From positions 62,001 to 126,000 of the forward strand of contig QQVO01000036.1 of assembly GCA_003388505.1 (NCBI GenBank): a stretch of 64,000 bases of DNA. The letters are read 5' to 3'. The notes under the pieces were generated by a model. That model had not been told where the DNA came from and did no database searches. It saw nothing but the letters and a program-made list of their open reading frames with translations. The position numbers and the translations under genes are program-made. The number at the start of each line of letters is the position of its first letter. Position 1 is the first letter of the stretch. This document shows, piece after piece, positions 8,384-17,402 of this stretch. This DNA comes from Planctomycetota bacterium. Its GTDB lineage: Bacteria > Planctomycetota > Planctomycetia > Planctomycetales > Planctomycetaceae.

Positions 8384-8470
8384 ACGCAACACGCAACGCA
8401 ACGCTCAACGGCTTCCCGTCGCGTAAATTCCGGTATTTGCGCGATTCGCAACGCAACGCTCACGCAACGC
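8384..8470. repeat. Iteron-like direct repeats, candidate replication origin of the element
   Basis: The octamer cgcaacgc recurs in two blocks. A 16-bp unit (cgcaacgcaacgctca) is present in two exact copies at 8392-8407 and 8447-8462, with single octamers or near copies on both sides (8384 and 8463 regions). Between the blocks is a relatively AT-rich near-palindrome (gcgtaaat tccgg tatttgcgc). The cluster directly precedes the AlpA/winged-helix/DnaC-like genes. Repeats flanking an AT-rich core next to replication genes are the usual look of an iteron origin. No binding data exist. Confidence 0.45.
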
Positions 8471-8510
8471 GGCACGTCCTTCGTCGAATTCTTCGATGAA
8501 AGGACCAACG

Positions 8511-8702
8511 ATGACCGCGAAACTCTCGGACTCCGCACGTGACGAAGCCGCGCAGATCGTCGCGCTCTTCTCAGTGCTGATTCATGCGTGGCGGACAGAC
8601 GCTGTTGACGAAGCAACCCGTGCGCATAGCGCATTAAAACGCTTGGGCGTCGAAGTGCAGATTTCTCCATGCGGACCGGCCCGTAAAGGGGGTGCCCAAT
8701 GA
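8511..8702 (+). CDS. Small hypothetical protein upstream of AlpA-like gene
   Basis: A 63-residue helical protein (MTAKLSDSARDEAAQIVALF, SVLIHAWRTDAVDEATRAHS). ATG 8511 is chosen because aaagga lies 7 bases upstream; ATG 8496 is an alternative. Its stop overlaps the start of the next gene (ATGA, 8699-8702), so translation is coupled. It is the first gene after the iteron-like repeats and may be the first of the replication operon. No family recognised. Confidence 0.5.
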   Translation: MTAKLSDSARDEAAQIVALFSVLIHAWRTDAVDEATRAHSALKRLGVEVQISPCGPARKGGAQ

Positions 8703-8935
8703 CCGCACCCGCCCTTCCTCCCCTGATGGTCTCCGCCGATGACGCCGCAGCGCTCATTGGCGTGAGTCCCGCGACGTGGCATCGGATGGTCGCCGCCGGG
8801 AAGACGCCGGCTCCCGTGCGTCTCTCCAAGGGGTGCGTTCGGTATCGAACGGCTGACCTTCAGCGCTGGTGTGAGGCCGGCTGCCCGGATCGAAAGACGT
8901 GGGAGGCGGACGAGCACGGGAGGCCGGCCCGATGA
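8699..8935 (+). CDS. AlpA-like / excisionase-type HTH protein
   Basis: A 78-residue protein with the classic MerR/excisionase-like layout: SADDAAALIGVSPATWHRMV, AAGKTPAPVRLSKGCVRYRT, then ADLQRWCE. This is the AlpA pattern (choose module, HTH, G..P.P..L..G..R.....L..W). In P4-type elements and phage-inducible islands AlpA activates the integrase or the replication operon, or acts as a directionality factor. Here it overlaps both neighbours by ATGA junctions, so it is translated with the replication genes. Candidate binding sites are the atggttgccgg repeats near attP or the 8.4-kb repeats. Confidence 0.75.
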   Translation: MTAPALPPLMVSADDAAALIGVSPATWHRMVAAGKTPAPVRLSKGCVRYRTADLQRWCEAGCPDRKTWEADEHGRPAR

Positions 8936-9687
8936 GCACGACGCCGAGCGCTTCGGAGAGCAACGGACACCACGCCGATGCGACCGACAATGCCCCCGCC
9001 GATCTGGCGTCACGTCAGCGGGCGATTCTCAGGGCGGGATTGCCGCCGCAAGAGAAGCTGCTACTGCTCACGCTGGCGCTCTACATCGGCGACAACGGTG
9101 AGTGCTGGGCGACGGTGGAGACGTTGCGGCGCGACTGCTCACTGTCGATTCGGCGGACTCACGTGCACCTCAAGTCGCTGAAGGACCGGGGAATCGTACG
9201 CAGTCGACGTCGGCGGAATGCTCCGTCTCTACGGTCGATCGTGTGGGGGCGGCTCGCCGCTCTCAACGTGACGCCAGCGGCACATTCAGATGGGCAGGAT
9301 GTGACGCAGAAGACACCCCGGATGTGCCGCCAGCGACACCCCGAATGTGCCGCGCACGACGCATCGGGATATGACGCAGACGACACACAGAAACAACAAG
9401 GAAACACCAAGAGAAACGACCAAGGAAAGGAATCTATGTCCCGCTTCCGCAAACCATCTGTGGAAGAGATTCGAGCCTACTGCCGAGAGCGGCGGAACGA
9501 CATCGACCCGGACCAGTTCTTCGACCACTACGAAGCGAACGGCTGGAAGCGGGGGAAGACTCCGATCAAGGACTGGCGCGCCTGCGTCCGCACGTGGGAA
9601 CGCAACCAGCAGGAAAGGAAACCCGATGCACGATCGAAACGAACAGGATCGGCGTACCGATACGCCGGCGACGACTCCGACATCTGA
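8932..9687 (+). CDS. Winged-helix replication-type protein (phage O/Rep-like)
   Basis: A 251-residue protein starting in the ATGA overlap at 8932. Residues about 25-95 match the helix-turn-helix found at the start of phage replication initiators: LLLLTLALYIGDNGECWATV, ETLRRDCSLSIRRTHVHLKS, LKDRGIVRSRRRR. A variable linker rich in polar residues follows, then a C-terminal segment (FRKPSVEEIRAYCRERRNDI, DPDQFFDHYEANGWKRGKTP, IKDWRACVRTWERN) that is typical of the tail of phage/plasmid replication O-like proteins and probably contacts the helicase loader. It precedes the DnaC-like gene, overlapping it by 62 bases. It most likely binds the iteron-like repeats at 8.4 kb; this is inference. Confidence 0.7.
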   Translation: MSTTPSASESNGHHADATDNAPADLASRQRAILRAGLPPQEKLLLLTLALYIGDNGECWATVETLRRDCSLSIRRTHVHLKSLKDRGIVRSRRRRNAPSLRSIVWGRLAALNVTPAAHSDGQDVTQKTPRMCRQRHPECAAHDASGYDADDTQKQQGNTKRNDQGKESMSRFRKPSVEEIRAYCRERRNDIDPDQFFDHYEANGWKRGKTPIKDWRACVRTWERNQQERKPDARSKRTGSAYRYAGDDSDI

Positions 9688-10495
9688 CGCGGCCACGGAG
9701 ACCCCGGCGGCGACCCGCCTCAGAGCCATCACAGCCGGCTTCGCAGATCAAGGAATGTCCCAGCAGGACGCCTATCAGATGGCAAGAGAACAACACTCCG
9801 AGCTTGCCGAGGAAGCGGATCGGGAAGCCGAACAACGTCGACAAGAGCGCGAACGGAGGGCTGAGCAAGAACACCGGGAGAAACTCGAATCGGTCGACTG
9901 GCCGAAGAAAGCGGGTCGGTTCGCCGGCTGCCGACTTTCGACGTTCACCATCCACGGGAGCAACGAAGAACAAGCGGCGCAACGGCGGGTCATTTCAGAA
10001 CTCGAAACCCTGAAGCTTGGGAAGACGATCGCAGACGGTCAGAATGTCGTCTTCGTTGGTCCGTGCGGAACGGGCAAGGATCATCTGATGCACGCGCTGG
10101 CGTTCCGGTCGTTTGTTCCACTCAACGGCAGAGTAGAAATCAGAAATGGAGCGGCTCTGAGACGGGAACTCCGGGACGCCGCGATGGCAGATGAAGGCGA
10201 GCGATCCGTCATCAATCGACTGATTTCTACGAAGCTGCTCTGTCTGTCCGATCCCGTCCCCGCCGGCGGAACCGAACTGACCGACTTTCAGGCGGACGCG
10301 CTGTACCACATTGTCAATGAGCGATGGAACGCCCGCCGGCCGATCTGGTGCACCGTGAATCTTCCATTGGAGCAGACACGGGAGGCGGCTGAACGGATTC
10401 TGACGGCCCCCGTCTGGGATCGCCTCAAGGACGGGGCCGTGATCGTCCGCTGCAACTGGCGAAGCTTCCGCAAGCACTCCGCAGTGATCGAATGA
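9626..10495 (+). CDS. DnaC/IstB-like AAA+ helicase loader
   Basis: A 289-residue protein from ATG 9626 (aggaaagga just upstream). The N-terminus is a charged coiled coil (residues about 45-85, rich in E/R/Q). Residues about 143-153 are Walker A (VGPCGTGKDHL), followed by ALAF, the hallmark of DnaC/DnaI/IstB ATPases. Walker B is weak (LLCLSDPVPAG). TVNLPLEQTREAAERI.TAPVWDRLKDGAV fits sensor regions in which the usual T.N step is retained. In phages and islands such proteins load the host DnaB helicase at the element's origin. Together with the preceding winged-helix protein it forms a minimal replication module without primase or polymerase. Confidence 0.75.
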   Translation: MHDRNEQDRRTDTPATTPTSDAATETPAATRLRAITAGFADQGMSQQDAYQMAREQHSELAEEADREAEQRRQERERRAEQEHREKLESVDWPKKAGRFAGCRLSTFTIHGSNEEQAAQRRVISELETLKLGKTIADGQNVVFVGPCGTGKDHLMHALAFRSFVPLNGRVEIRNGAALRRELRDAAMADEGERSVINRLISTKLLCLSDPVPAGGTELTDFQADALYHIVNERWNARRPIWCTVNLPLEQTREAAERILTAPVWDRLKDGAVIVRCNWRSFRKHSAVIE

Positions 10496-10626
10496 AGACG
10501 ACTCGCGAATTCCGCTGATCCATCGGCGGCGATTGTGCGTTACATTACCGATCGACCTTTCGCGTTCCATCGCGGCCGGAGTGAAGGCCGGCCCGGTGGA
10601 GCGCGTCCTTCACGAAAGATTCTCGA

Positions 10627-12208
<1,582 letters not shown>

Positions 12209-12480
12209 GGTGTTTGCGTCGCGCGATTATGGCGTTTTCTGCCGTTGCTCGGAACCGACGTCGGATTCATGCCGCATGAGAACACTCGGAACTCCGCCGA
12301 GGAACGAGACGGTTCGACAAGTCCACCCCCGTTGCAGACGGAACCACGTGGGATTACCCCGGACTATTCATGACGAGGGCCCGGTTCACGATAAGTGTTT
12401 TCCAAACAGCGGGTGATCGAAAAGCTGGCGACAGCGTCGCGCTTTTCGAACGGATTGCACGCCGATGTCATGTCAACGGT
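12209..12480. other. Intergenic, with one strong hairpin at 12418-12448
   Basis: No credible gene. It holds the promoter region of the tRNA and a hairpin at 12418-12448: cgaaaagc, bulge tg, gcgac, loop agc, gtcgc, gcttttcg. The stem has 13 pairs but no following T-run, so it may be a weak or Rho-assisted terminator for the minus-strand operon ending at 12518, or a structured RNA element. Confidence 0.5.
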
Positions 12481-12517
12481 GACGCACGCCGGCAGCGGGC
12501 GCTACGAATACTCCGGG
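12481..12517. repeat. 37-bp dispersed repeat abutting a stop codon (copy 1)
   Basis: Matches 40846-40882 at 34 of 37 positions, and each copy ends exactly at the base before the stop codon of a minus-strand gene. Its centre is an imperfect palindrome (acgc.ggcagcg.gcgct), so the RNA can form a hairpin just after the stop. Confidence 0.7.
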
Positions 12518-13252
12518 TTAACGCAAGCCGAGCCTGAACAGGGTAATGTCCCGCAGAATGGTCAGTCCATCTGTGACCACGTGGACGTTTGACCGCCCTT
12601 CCTGACGGGCCAGCGTGGTCACCGGGACGTCGACCACACGCAGGCCGCGCTTCAGCGCCTTGACGGGCAGTTCGACCTCATAGGAATAGTTGTCGCTGAC
12701 GATCGCCGCAACTTGTGCGGCATGGCGCGTCCAGGCGGTCATGCCGGCGAGCACGTCGGTCATTCGCCGGCCGAACAAAATGGACGCATACAAGCTGGTC
12801 GTATAGTTGCCGAAGGTTCGCAGCGGCGTCGTGCTGCCCGGTTTACAGACGGAATCGCGCATGAAGCGGCTGCCCAGTGCGACATCGGCCTGCCCCGCCT
12901 GGAGAGGCGCCAGCAGTCGCGGGATTTCCTCCGGGACAAACTGCATGTCGGCGTCGATCTCGACGAGGTATCGGCCGACGGACTCCGCGATGCCGACCTT
13001 CGTCGCATGTCCTTTGCCGCGGTCGTCCTCGTTGCGGATGTACCGCAACAATCGAAACTCGGAACACAGAGAGTTGACGACGCTGCCCGTTTCGTCGTTG
13101 CCGCCGTCGACAACCAGAACTTCGCAGTCCGAGGGAAACTGTGCGAACAGCCTGCGCACGCACTCTTCGATCGTGTTCTGTTCGTTAAAGGTTGCCACGA
13201 TGACGCTGATTTCGGCGCTTGATCCGTCTGAGACGGCCTCTACGTCCTGCAT
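12518..13252 (-). CDS. Family 2 glycosyltransferase (dolichyl-phosphate-mannose-synthase-like)
   Basis: A 244-residue GT-A enzyme without membrane segments. Residues about 15-130 give the fold: ISVIVATFNEQNTIEECVRR, VLVVDGGNDET, GKGHATKVGIAES, YLVEIDADMQFVPEEIPRLL (the D-x-D metal site), then VALGSRFM. It should transfer a sugar from a nucleotide sugar to a lipid or glycan carrier at the inner face of the membrane. It starts 21 bases after the stop of the YfhO-SGNH gene and is the last gene of a four-gene minus-strand block, so it may supply lipid-linked sugar to the two multi-pass GT-C-like proteins upstream. Confidence 0.85.
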   Translation of the reverse strand: MQDVEAVSDGSSAEISVIVATFNEQNTIEECVRRLFAQFPSDCEVLVVDGGNDETGSVVNSLCSEFRLLRYIRNEDDRGKGHATKVGIAESVGRYLVEIDADMQFVPEEIPRLLAPLQAGQADVALGSRFMRDSVCKPGSTTPLRTFGNYTTSLYASILFGRRMTDVLAGMTAWTRHAAQVAAIVSDNYSYEVELPVKALKRGLRVVDVPVTTLARQEGRSNVHVVTDGLTILRDITLFRLGLR

Positions 13253-13273
13253 CTCGATTGCTCGATTCGTGCT

Positions 13274-16200
13274 TTACTGTTGCTGCGATTGGGGATGAAG
13301 ACGACGTTGCAGATGATCTGTCAATACTTCCGAGACGATATCGACCCCTTTGCCGGACCAGTGGCCGTCCAGATTGAGGTAGGATCCGGGCACGTCGTGC
13401 AGCGCCGGGTACAAATCGACGACGTCGATTCCCTGCGAACGCGCTCGAGACGCCAGCCTCTCTCCCGCATCACGGCAAGGCTGCGTCACCCGGCGCATGT
13501 CGGCCAGCGGCTTCCATTGTTCGACCATCCGCGAATCGACCTGAAACGCCTCCGGGATAATCACGAGGGTGAAAGCGACGCCGTTGGATTCACACACCCT
13601 GGCTGCTTCGCGAACCCAATGCATCGCCGCGTCTTCGGATTGGAACTCCCATCGGGCAGCGCCGGTGTCGCCGGCGGCGCGCAAGGCGCTTGCGAGATAG
13701 TAGGAACGGAATTGACCCTCATCCGGTTCCCTCAGCATCTCGTAGAACGCCTCCATGTCAGGTGACTCGAGTTTTGCCTTCAGGCGAGCGGTTTCGCCCG
13801 GAGGAAGGTCGGCGGCTGACAACAGCAACTGCCGGATGGCGGGAGTCTCGAGTTCTGACAGCACGAGGAACCGGTATTCTTCCGATCGTCGAAGATTTCC
13901 CGCTCCCAGCCAGGCCTGAATGACCGGCCGCTGCTGATTTGTCAGCAGATGGTTGACGCCCGTCAAACCGATCGAGGTCAAGAGTGAACCGCGCGGGTTG
14001 ACCGCAGCGACTCCCGCATAGCTCGGCAGCGACGGTCCAGGCTCTGAAAAATCGTTGCCGGTGAAGACGAACATCATGCAGTAATCTGCGCCGAGCGGGA
14101 GGGCGACGTTTCGCAGGCGATAGAAATACTCATCGGGGCTGGTCGCCGAGACGCCGAGATTGACGACCTCGACGTCGTCGCGGCCGAGTCGTTCTTCGAC
14201 CAGCAGCGAGACCGGTACGGTGGTGGCCTCCTCCAGAAAGGAATCGCCGATAAACGCGATGCGATACATCCCCGGGTCTGGTTTGAGCGAGCGGTCCCGG
14301 TCCCTTTGTCCCCAGTCGTTGAGTCCGACGGAATCGTCCGCCTGACTCACGCGGCTCCAGGTTTGCTCTGCCACTTCGGGACTCACGCCGTGCAGCGCAA
14401 TGACAGGCCATGACGGCGAAAGAAGCCGGGCGAAGGCTTCGAGAAGCAGCAGACTCGACGGGAACAACAGCAGAAACGCGACGAAGCCGAACCCGAATCG
14501 CTTTCGATCGACGCCCCACAGTCGCCAGGCGGACAGTGCCGCGACCACGCCGCTCACGACGGTCAGCACAGCGATCGGTACAAGAGAGGCCGGTCGGACT
14601 CCGGGGGGCGGGGGGTATTCGCCGACCCACTGGTAAACCCACCCTCCCCCGGCGAATACAAACACCATCGCACCGAGAAAGAATCCGACCTGCCAGTGAA
14701 GAAGAGGCTGCGCGCGAACTTCTGCGGAAGCGGGACGAATCGGTTCGTTCGCACTCGCTTGCTTGGCCTCGCGAGGTGGAATCAACCAGGTGCGGCAGGC
14801 CGTCCAGATGAGCGATCCGGCCGCGACGACCAGCGCGACGAGCGAGATCGATCGACCGATCCGGAAGGCCGCAGGACTGTACTGAAATTCAACTGTGTGC
14901 CGGCCGGCAGGGACGGCGACAGCCCGCATGACGAGGTTGGCCGGCGCCACCTCGGCCGGCGCTCCATCAATCGATGCCCGCCAGCCGGGGTCATAGTTTC
15001 CGGAAACGACAACCAGCCCCGGCCGAGTGAGTTCCACGTCGACAACCATGCGCGTCGCGCTCGATTCGGCAATCAGGCACTGCTCCTGCGTCCGCTCACT
15101 CCCGGAAACCGGTTCCAGGGAAAACGGCAGCGGGCCTTCAACGAAGCTCGCCTCGTGCACTCCCTGCTCAAGCAGTCGCGGTAGCAGAACCTTGCCGCCC
15201 TCCGAATATTGGATCGACCGGGCCTGGTGGACGATGAATGCGCGAGGCAGCACGTCAACATTCTCAAACAAATCGAAAGCAACGCCTTCCCACACAAAAA
15301 CCCGTTCTTTAACGAGCCGGTCCCGTGAAGAGTCTCCAATCCGATTCGCGTTGCGCGATGCGGCGTAGTAGCGGACGTTCAGCAGGTCGAAGAGTGGCTC
15401 ATGAACGACGGGGAACGACAGAGACTCTTGCGAGCGCGGATCGACTCCGATTGTCATCTGGATCAGATCGGAATAGCGCGTGGGACAGGTGATCCCAACG
15501 CCTCCGGGGGACTCGATGTCCTCGCCCGCAAACTGGCCGACAAGCTGTTCACTGTTGGTGACGCAACAGAATCGCCATCGCCCGTCTGGCGGGATCTCGG
15601 CGCGAACCAACCGGGAGGGTTCCCGCAGCGGTGTGGCATCGTACGTCTTGAGATAGGGAGAAGCGAACAGGTAGAGTTCGGCGAACAGCACTCCGATGAG
15701 GAGACTCCGAGCCGGCTGGCAGCGGCGGATTCCAATGAGAAACGCGCTGCAGACAACGCAGAGCACCGACGCGGCCCAGATCAACTCACCCACCATGGTG
15801 TGGTACGACTGTTCAACGAATTGGTTCGTCAGACGACCGGGAGCCCTGAGCGAGGTCAACTCGTCGGACGAGCGAACCCACGCCACAAAGGATCTCCAGT
15901 AAGCCGGGGGTGGAGCATCGAAGGCCTGTTCAAGGAGCGCCCATCCGATGACCACCGCGCCGAATCCCAGGCCCGCAACAGCGACCAGTTTTCGAAGACC
16001 TTTCTTGCCTGGCCGGCTCTGAAGACAGGCATCGATTCCTCGTGCGGACAGAATCGACAGAGCCAGCGTCAAAAAAACGCTGAAGACTCCCGTTCCGCGC
16101 AACGATCCGAGGACCGGAAACGACGACGCGGCAGGCAGATGGAACAGGATGGACTCGCTCATCGATACAAACAGCGCCGCGAGTGTGGTCAGAATCCAGA

Positions 16201-17227
16201 ACGATGTCTCCCGATCGGGCCGGCAACAGAGAACGCCCGCCACTGCGAGCAACAGAGTAGAAAGACCGCAGAAGGCGGTCGCATACGAAAACGTGGACTG
16301 TCCCCAGTACTCCAGTTCGACGGCGTCACCGAACAATCCGGGGGCGATCAGCGTCGTCACGTTGATTGGGGGAAAACCAGCGGGTGCCTCAGAACCCCCG
16401 ACTGAGACATCGGCCTCATGTCGGTCCTCCGTGGAGGCGAATGTCGGCCCCAGTTGAGCGCCCGCCAGTCCCACCGCCATGACTGCGGCGCCCAGCAAGC
16501 AGGGAAGGATCGACTGATGAGTTGCCTCCCCTCCCGGCGTTTCCGGCGGTCTGACAAGGATCACATAGAGCGGGATCATCAGCCCCAGGAAGACTGATAG
16601 CGAGAGAGCGCCGGCCAGAATCTGACACGCCAACAAGAGCGTTAAGATACAACAACGGGCCCATCCGGGCTGCTTCCTGAGGCGGTCGACGCTCCAGAAA
16701 ATGCAAGGCAGCCACGCGGCAGAATAGCCGACGTAGGGCTGACCCGCGAACTGGTACAAGAGAGCACAACCGCCGACGGAGAACGCCATTGCCGCAAACA
16801 GGCTCGCTTCGAGCGATCGCCCCCGTCCCCGGCAATACATCCAGGTTCCACCGGCCGCGAGCAGCGCGTGTGCAACGAGCAGAAAATTGAAGGTTCGCTC
16901 CGGCGGGAGAAGCATGTGCAGCCAATGGGGCGGATACAGAATCCCGAGCCGTGCCGACCGCAGGAAAGGGGCTCCGCACAGAGAATACGGATCCCAGATT
17001 GGAAACTCCCCTGAGACCGCCAGATTGGCGGCGATTTGTGCGGCGGGGAGCCATCCGGTCGCGAGGCCGCCAGACGGATCGGCGGAAATGTGTCCCGCGG
17101 GCGCAAAGAGAACTGGAGCGTACAAGACGGCGAAGAGAACTGCGGCGGCGGCGACGGTGACGGCGCGCGACACACTGGGACGTCGCTCCGCTCTGTCGGT
17201 TTCAGCGGTACCGTCGGGATGAATCAT
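13274..17227 (-). CDS. YfhO-like GT-C membrane protein fused to an SGNH hydrolase
   Basis: A 1317-residue protein. Residues 1 to about 830 match YfhO/GT-C-type multi-pass proteins: many hydrophobic helices and the early motif WDPYSLCGAPFLRSARLGIL, followed by a periplasmic part with PGWRASIDG and VVSGNYDPG, typical of YfhO. More helices (about 845-960) lead to a C-terminal SGNH domain with all four blocks: GDS at 994-996, G in VVNLGVSA, GND at 1057-1059, and D1287-x-H1289 in NLDGHWSGKG. SGNH domains of this kind often acetylate or deacetylate exported polysaccharide or sugar groups. The fusion suggests glycan transfer and acyl editing at the outer face by one polypeptide. It lies between the TMTC-like gene and the family 2 glycosyltransferase. 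Confidence 0.75.
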   Translation of the reverse strand: MIHPDGTAETDRAERRPSVSRAVTVAAAAVLFAVLYAPVLFAPAGHISADPSGGLATGWLPAAQIAANLAVSGEFPIWDPYSLCGAPFLRSARLGILYPPHWLHMLLPPERTFNFLLVAHALLAAGGTWMYCRGRGRSLEASLFAAMAFSVGGCALLYQFAGQPYVGYSAAWLPCIFWSVDRLRKQPGWARCCILTLLLACQILAGALSLSVFLGLMIPLYVILVRPPETPGGEATHQSILPCLLGAAVMAVGLAGAQLGPTFASTEDRHEADVSVGGSEAPAGFPPINVTTLIAPGLFGDAVELEYWGQSTFSYATAFCGLSTLLLAVAGVLCCRPDRETSFWILTTLAALFVSMSESILFHLPAASSFPVLGSLRGTGVFSVFLTLALSILSARGIDACLQSRPGKKGLRKLVAVAGLGFGAVVIGWALLEQAFDAPPPAYWRSFVAWVRSSDELTSLRAPGRLTNQFVEQSYHTMVGELIWAASVLCVVCSAFLIGIRRCQPARSLLIGVLFAELYLFASPYLKTYDATPLREPSRLVRAEIPPDGRWRFCCVTNSEQLVGQFAGEDIESPGGVGITCPTRYSDLIQMTIGVDPRSQESLSFPVVHEPLFDLLNVRYYAASRNANRIGDSSRDRLVKERVFVWEGVAFDLFENVDVLPRAFIVHQARSIQYSEGGKVLLPRLLEQGVHEASFVEGPLPFSLEPVSGSERTQEQCLIAESSATRMVVDVELTRPGLVVVSGNYDPGWRASIDGAPAEVAPANLVMRAVAVPAGRHTVEFQYSPAAFRIGRSISLVALVVAAGSLIWTACRTWLIPPREAKQASANEPIRPASAEVRAQPLLHWQVGFFLGAMVFVFAGGGWVYQWVGEYPPPPGVRPASLVPIAVLTVVSGVVAALSAWRLWGVDRKRFGFGFVAFLLLFPSSLLLLEAFARLLSPSWPVIALHGVSPEVAEQTWSRVSQADDSVGLNDWGQRDRDRSLKPDPGMYRIAFIGDSFLEEATTVPVSLLVEERLGRDDVEVVNLGVSATSPDEYFYRLRNVALPLGADYCMMFVFTGNDFSEPGPSLPSYAGVAAVNPRGSLLTSIGLTGVNHLLTNQQRPVIQAWLGAGNLRRSEEYRFLVLSELETPAIRQLLLSAADLPPGETARLKAKLESPDMEAFYEMLREPDEGQFRSYYLASALRAAGDTGAARWEFQSEDAAMHWVREAARVCESNGVAFTLVIIPEAFQVDSRMVEQWKPLADMRRVTQPCRDAGERLASRARSQGIDVVDLYPALHDVPGSYLNLDGHWSGKGVDIVSEVLTDHLQRRLHPQSQQQ

Positions 17228-17402
17228 TCAAACGGCCTCGGGCAAACAACCAGAACCTCGCCAATGGTAGTGTCTGCCGTCCGATCGGAGGCGACAACTG
17301 TTGTGCCGAAAGTCGGAGGATGACCTCCGGGGACGCACTCCCCGCGCTGCGCCGCTGCCGGTCACTGCGTCAGCGATGGTTCCGGTGTCGCGAGAGCACG
17401 CC

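Noticed and set aside
8384-8470. CRISPR array
   Set aside because: Repeats are 8-16 bp, uneven in spacing and without repeat-spacer regularity; no cas genes. Better read as iterons.
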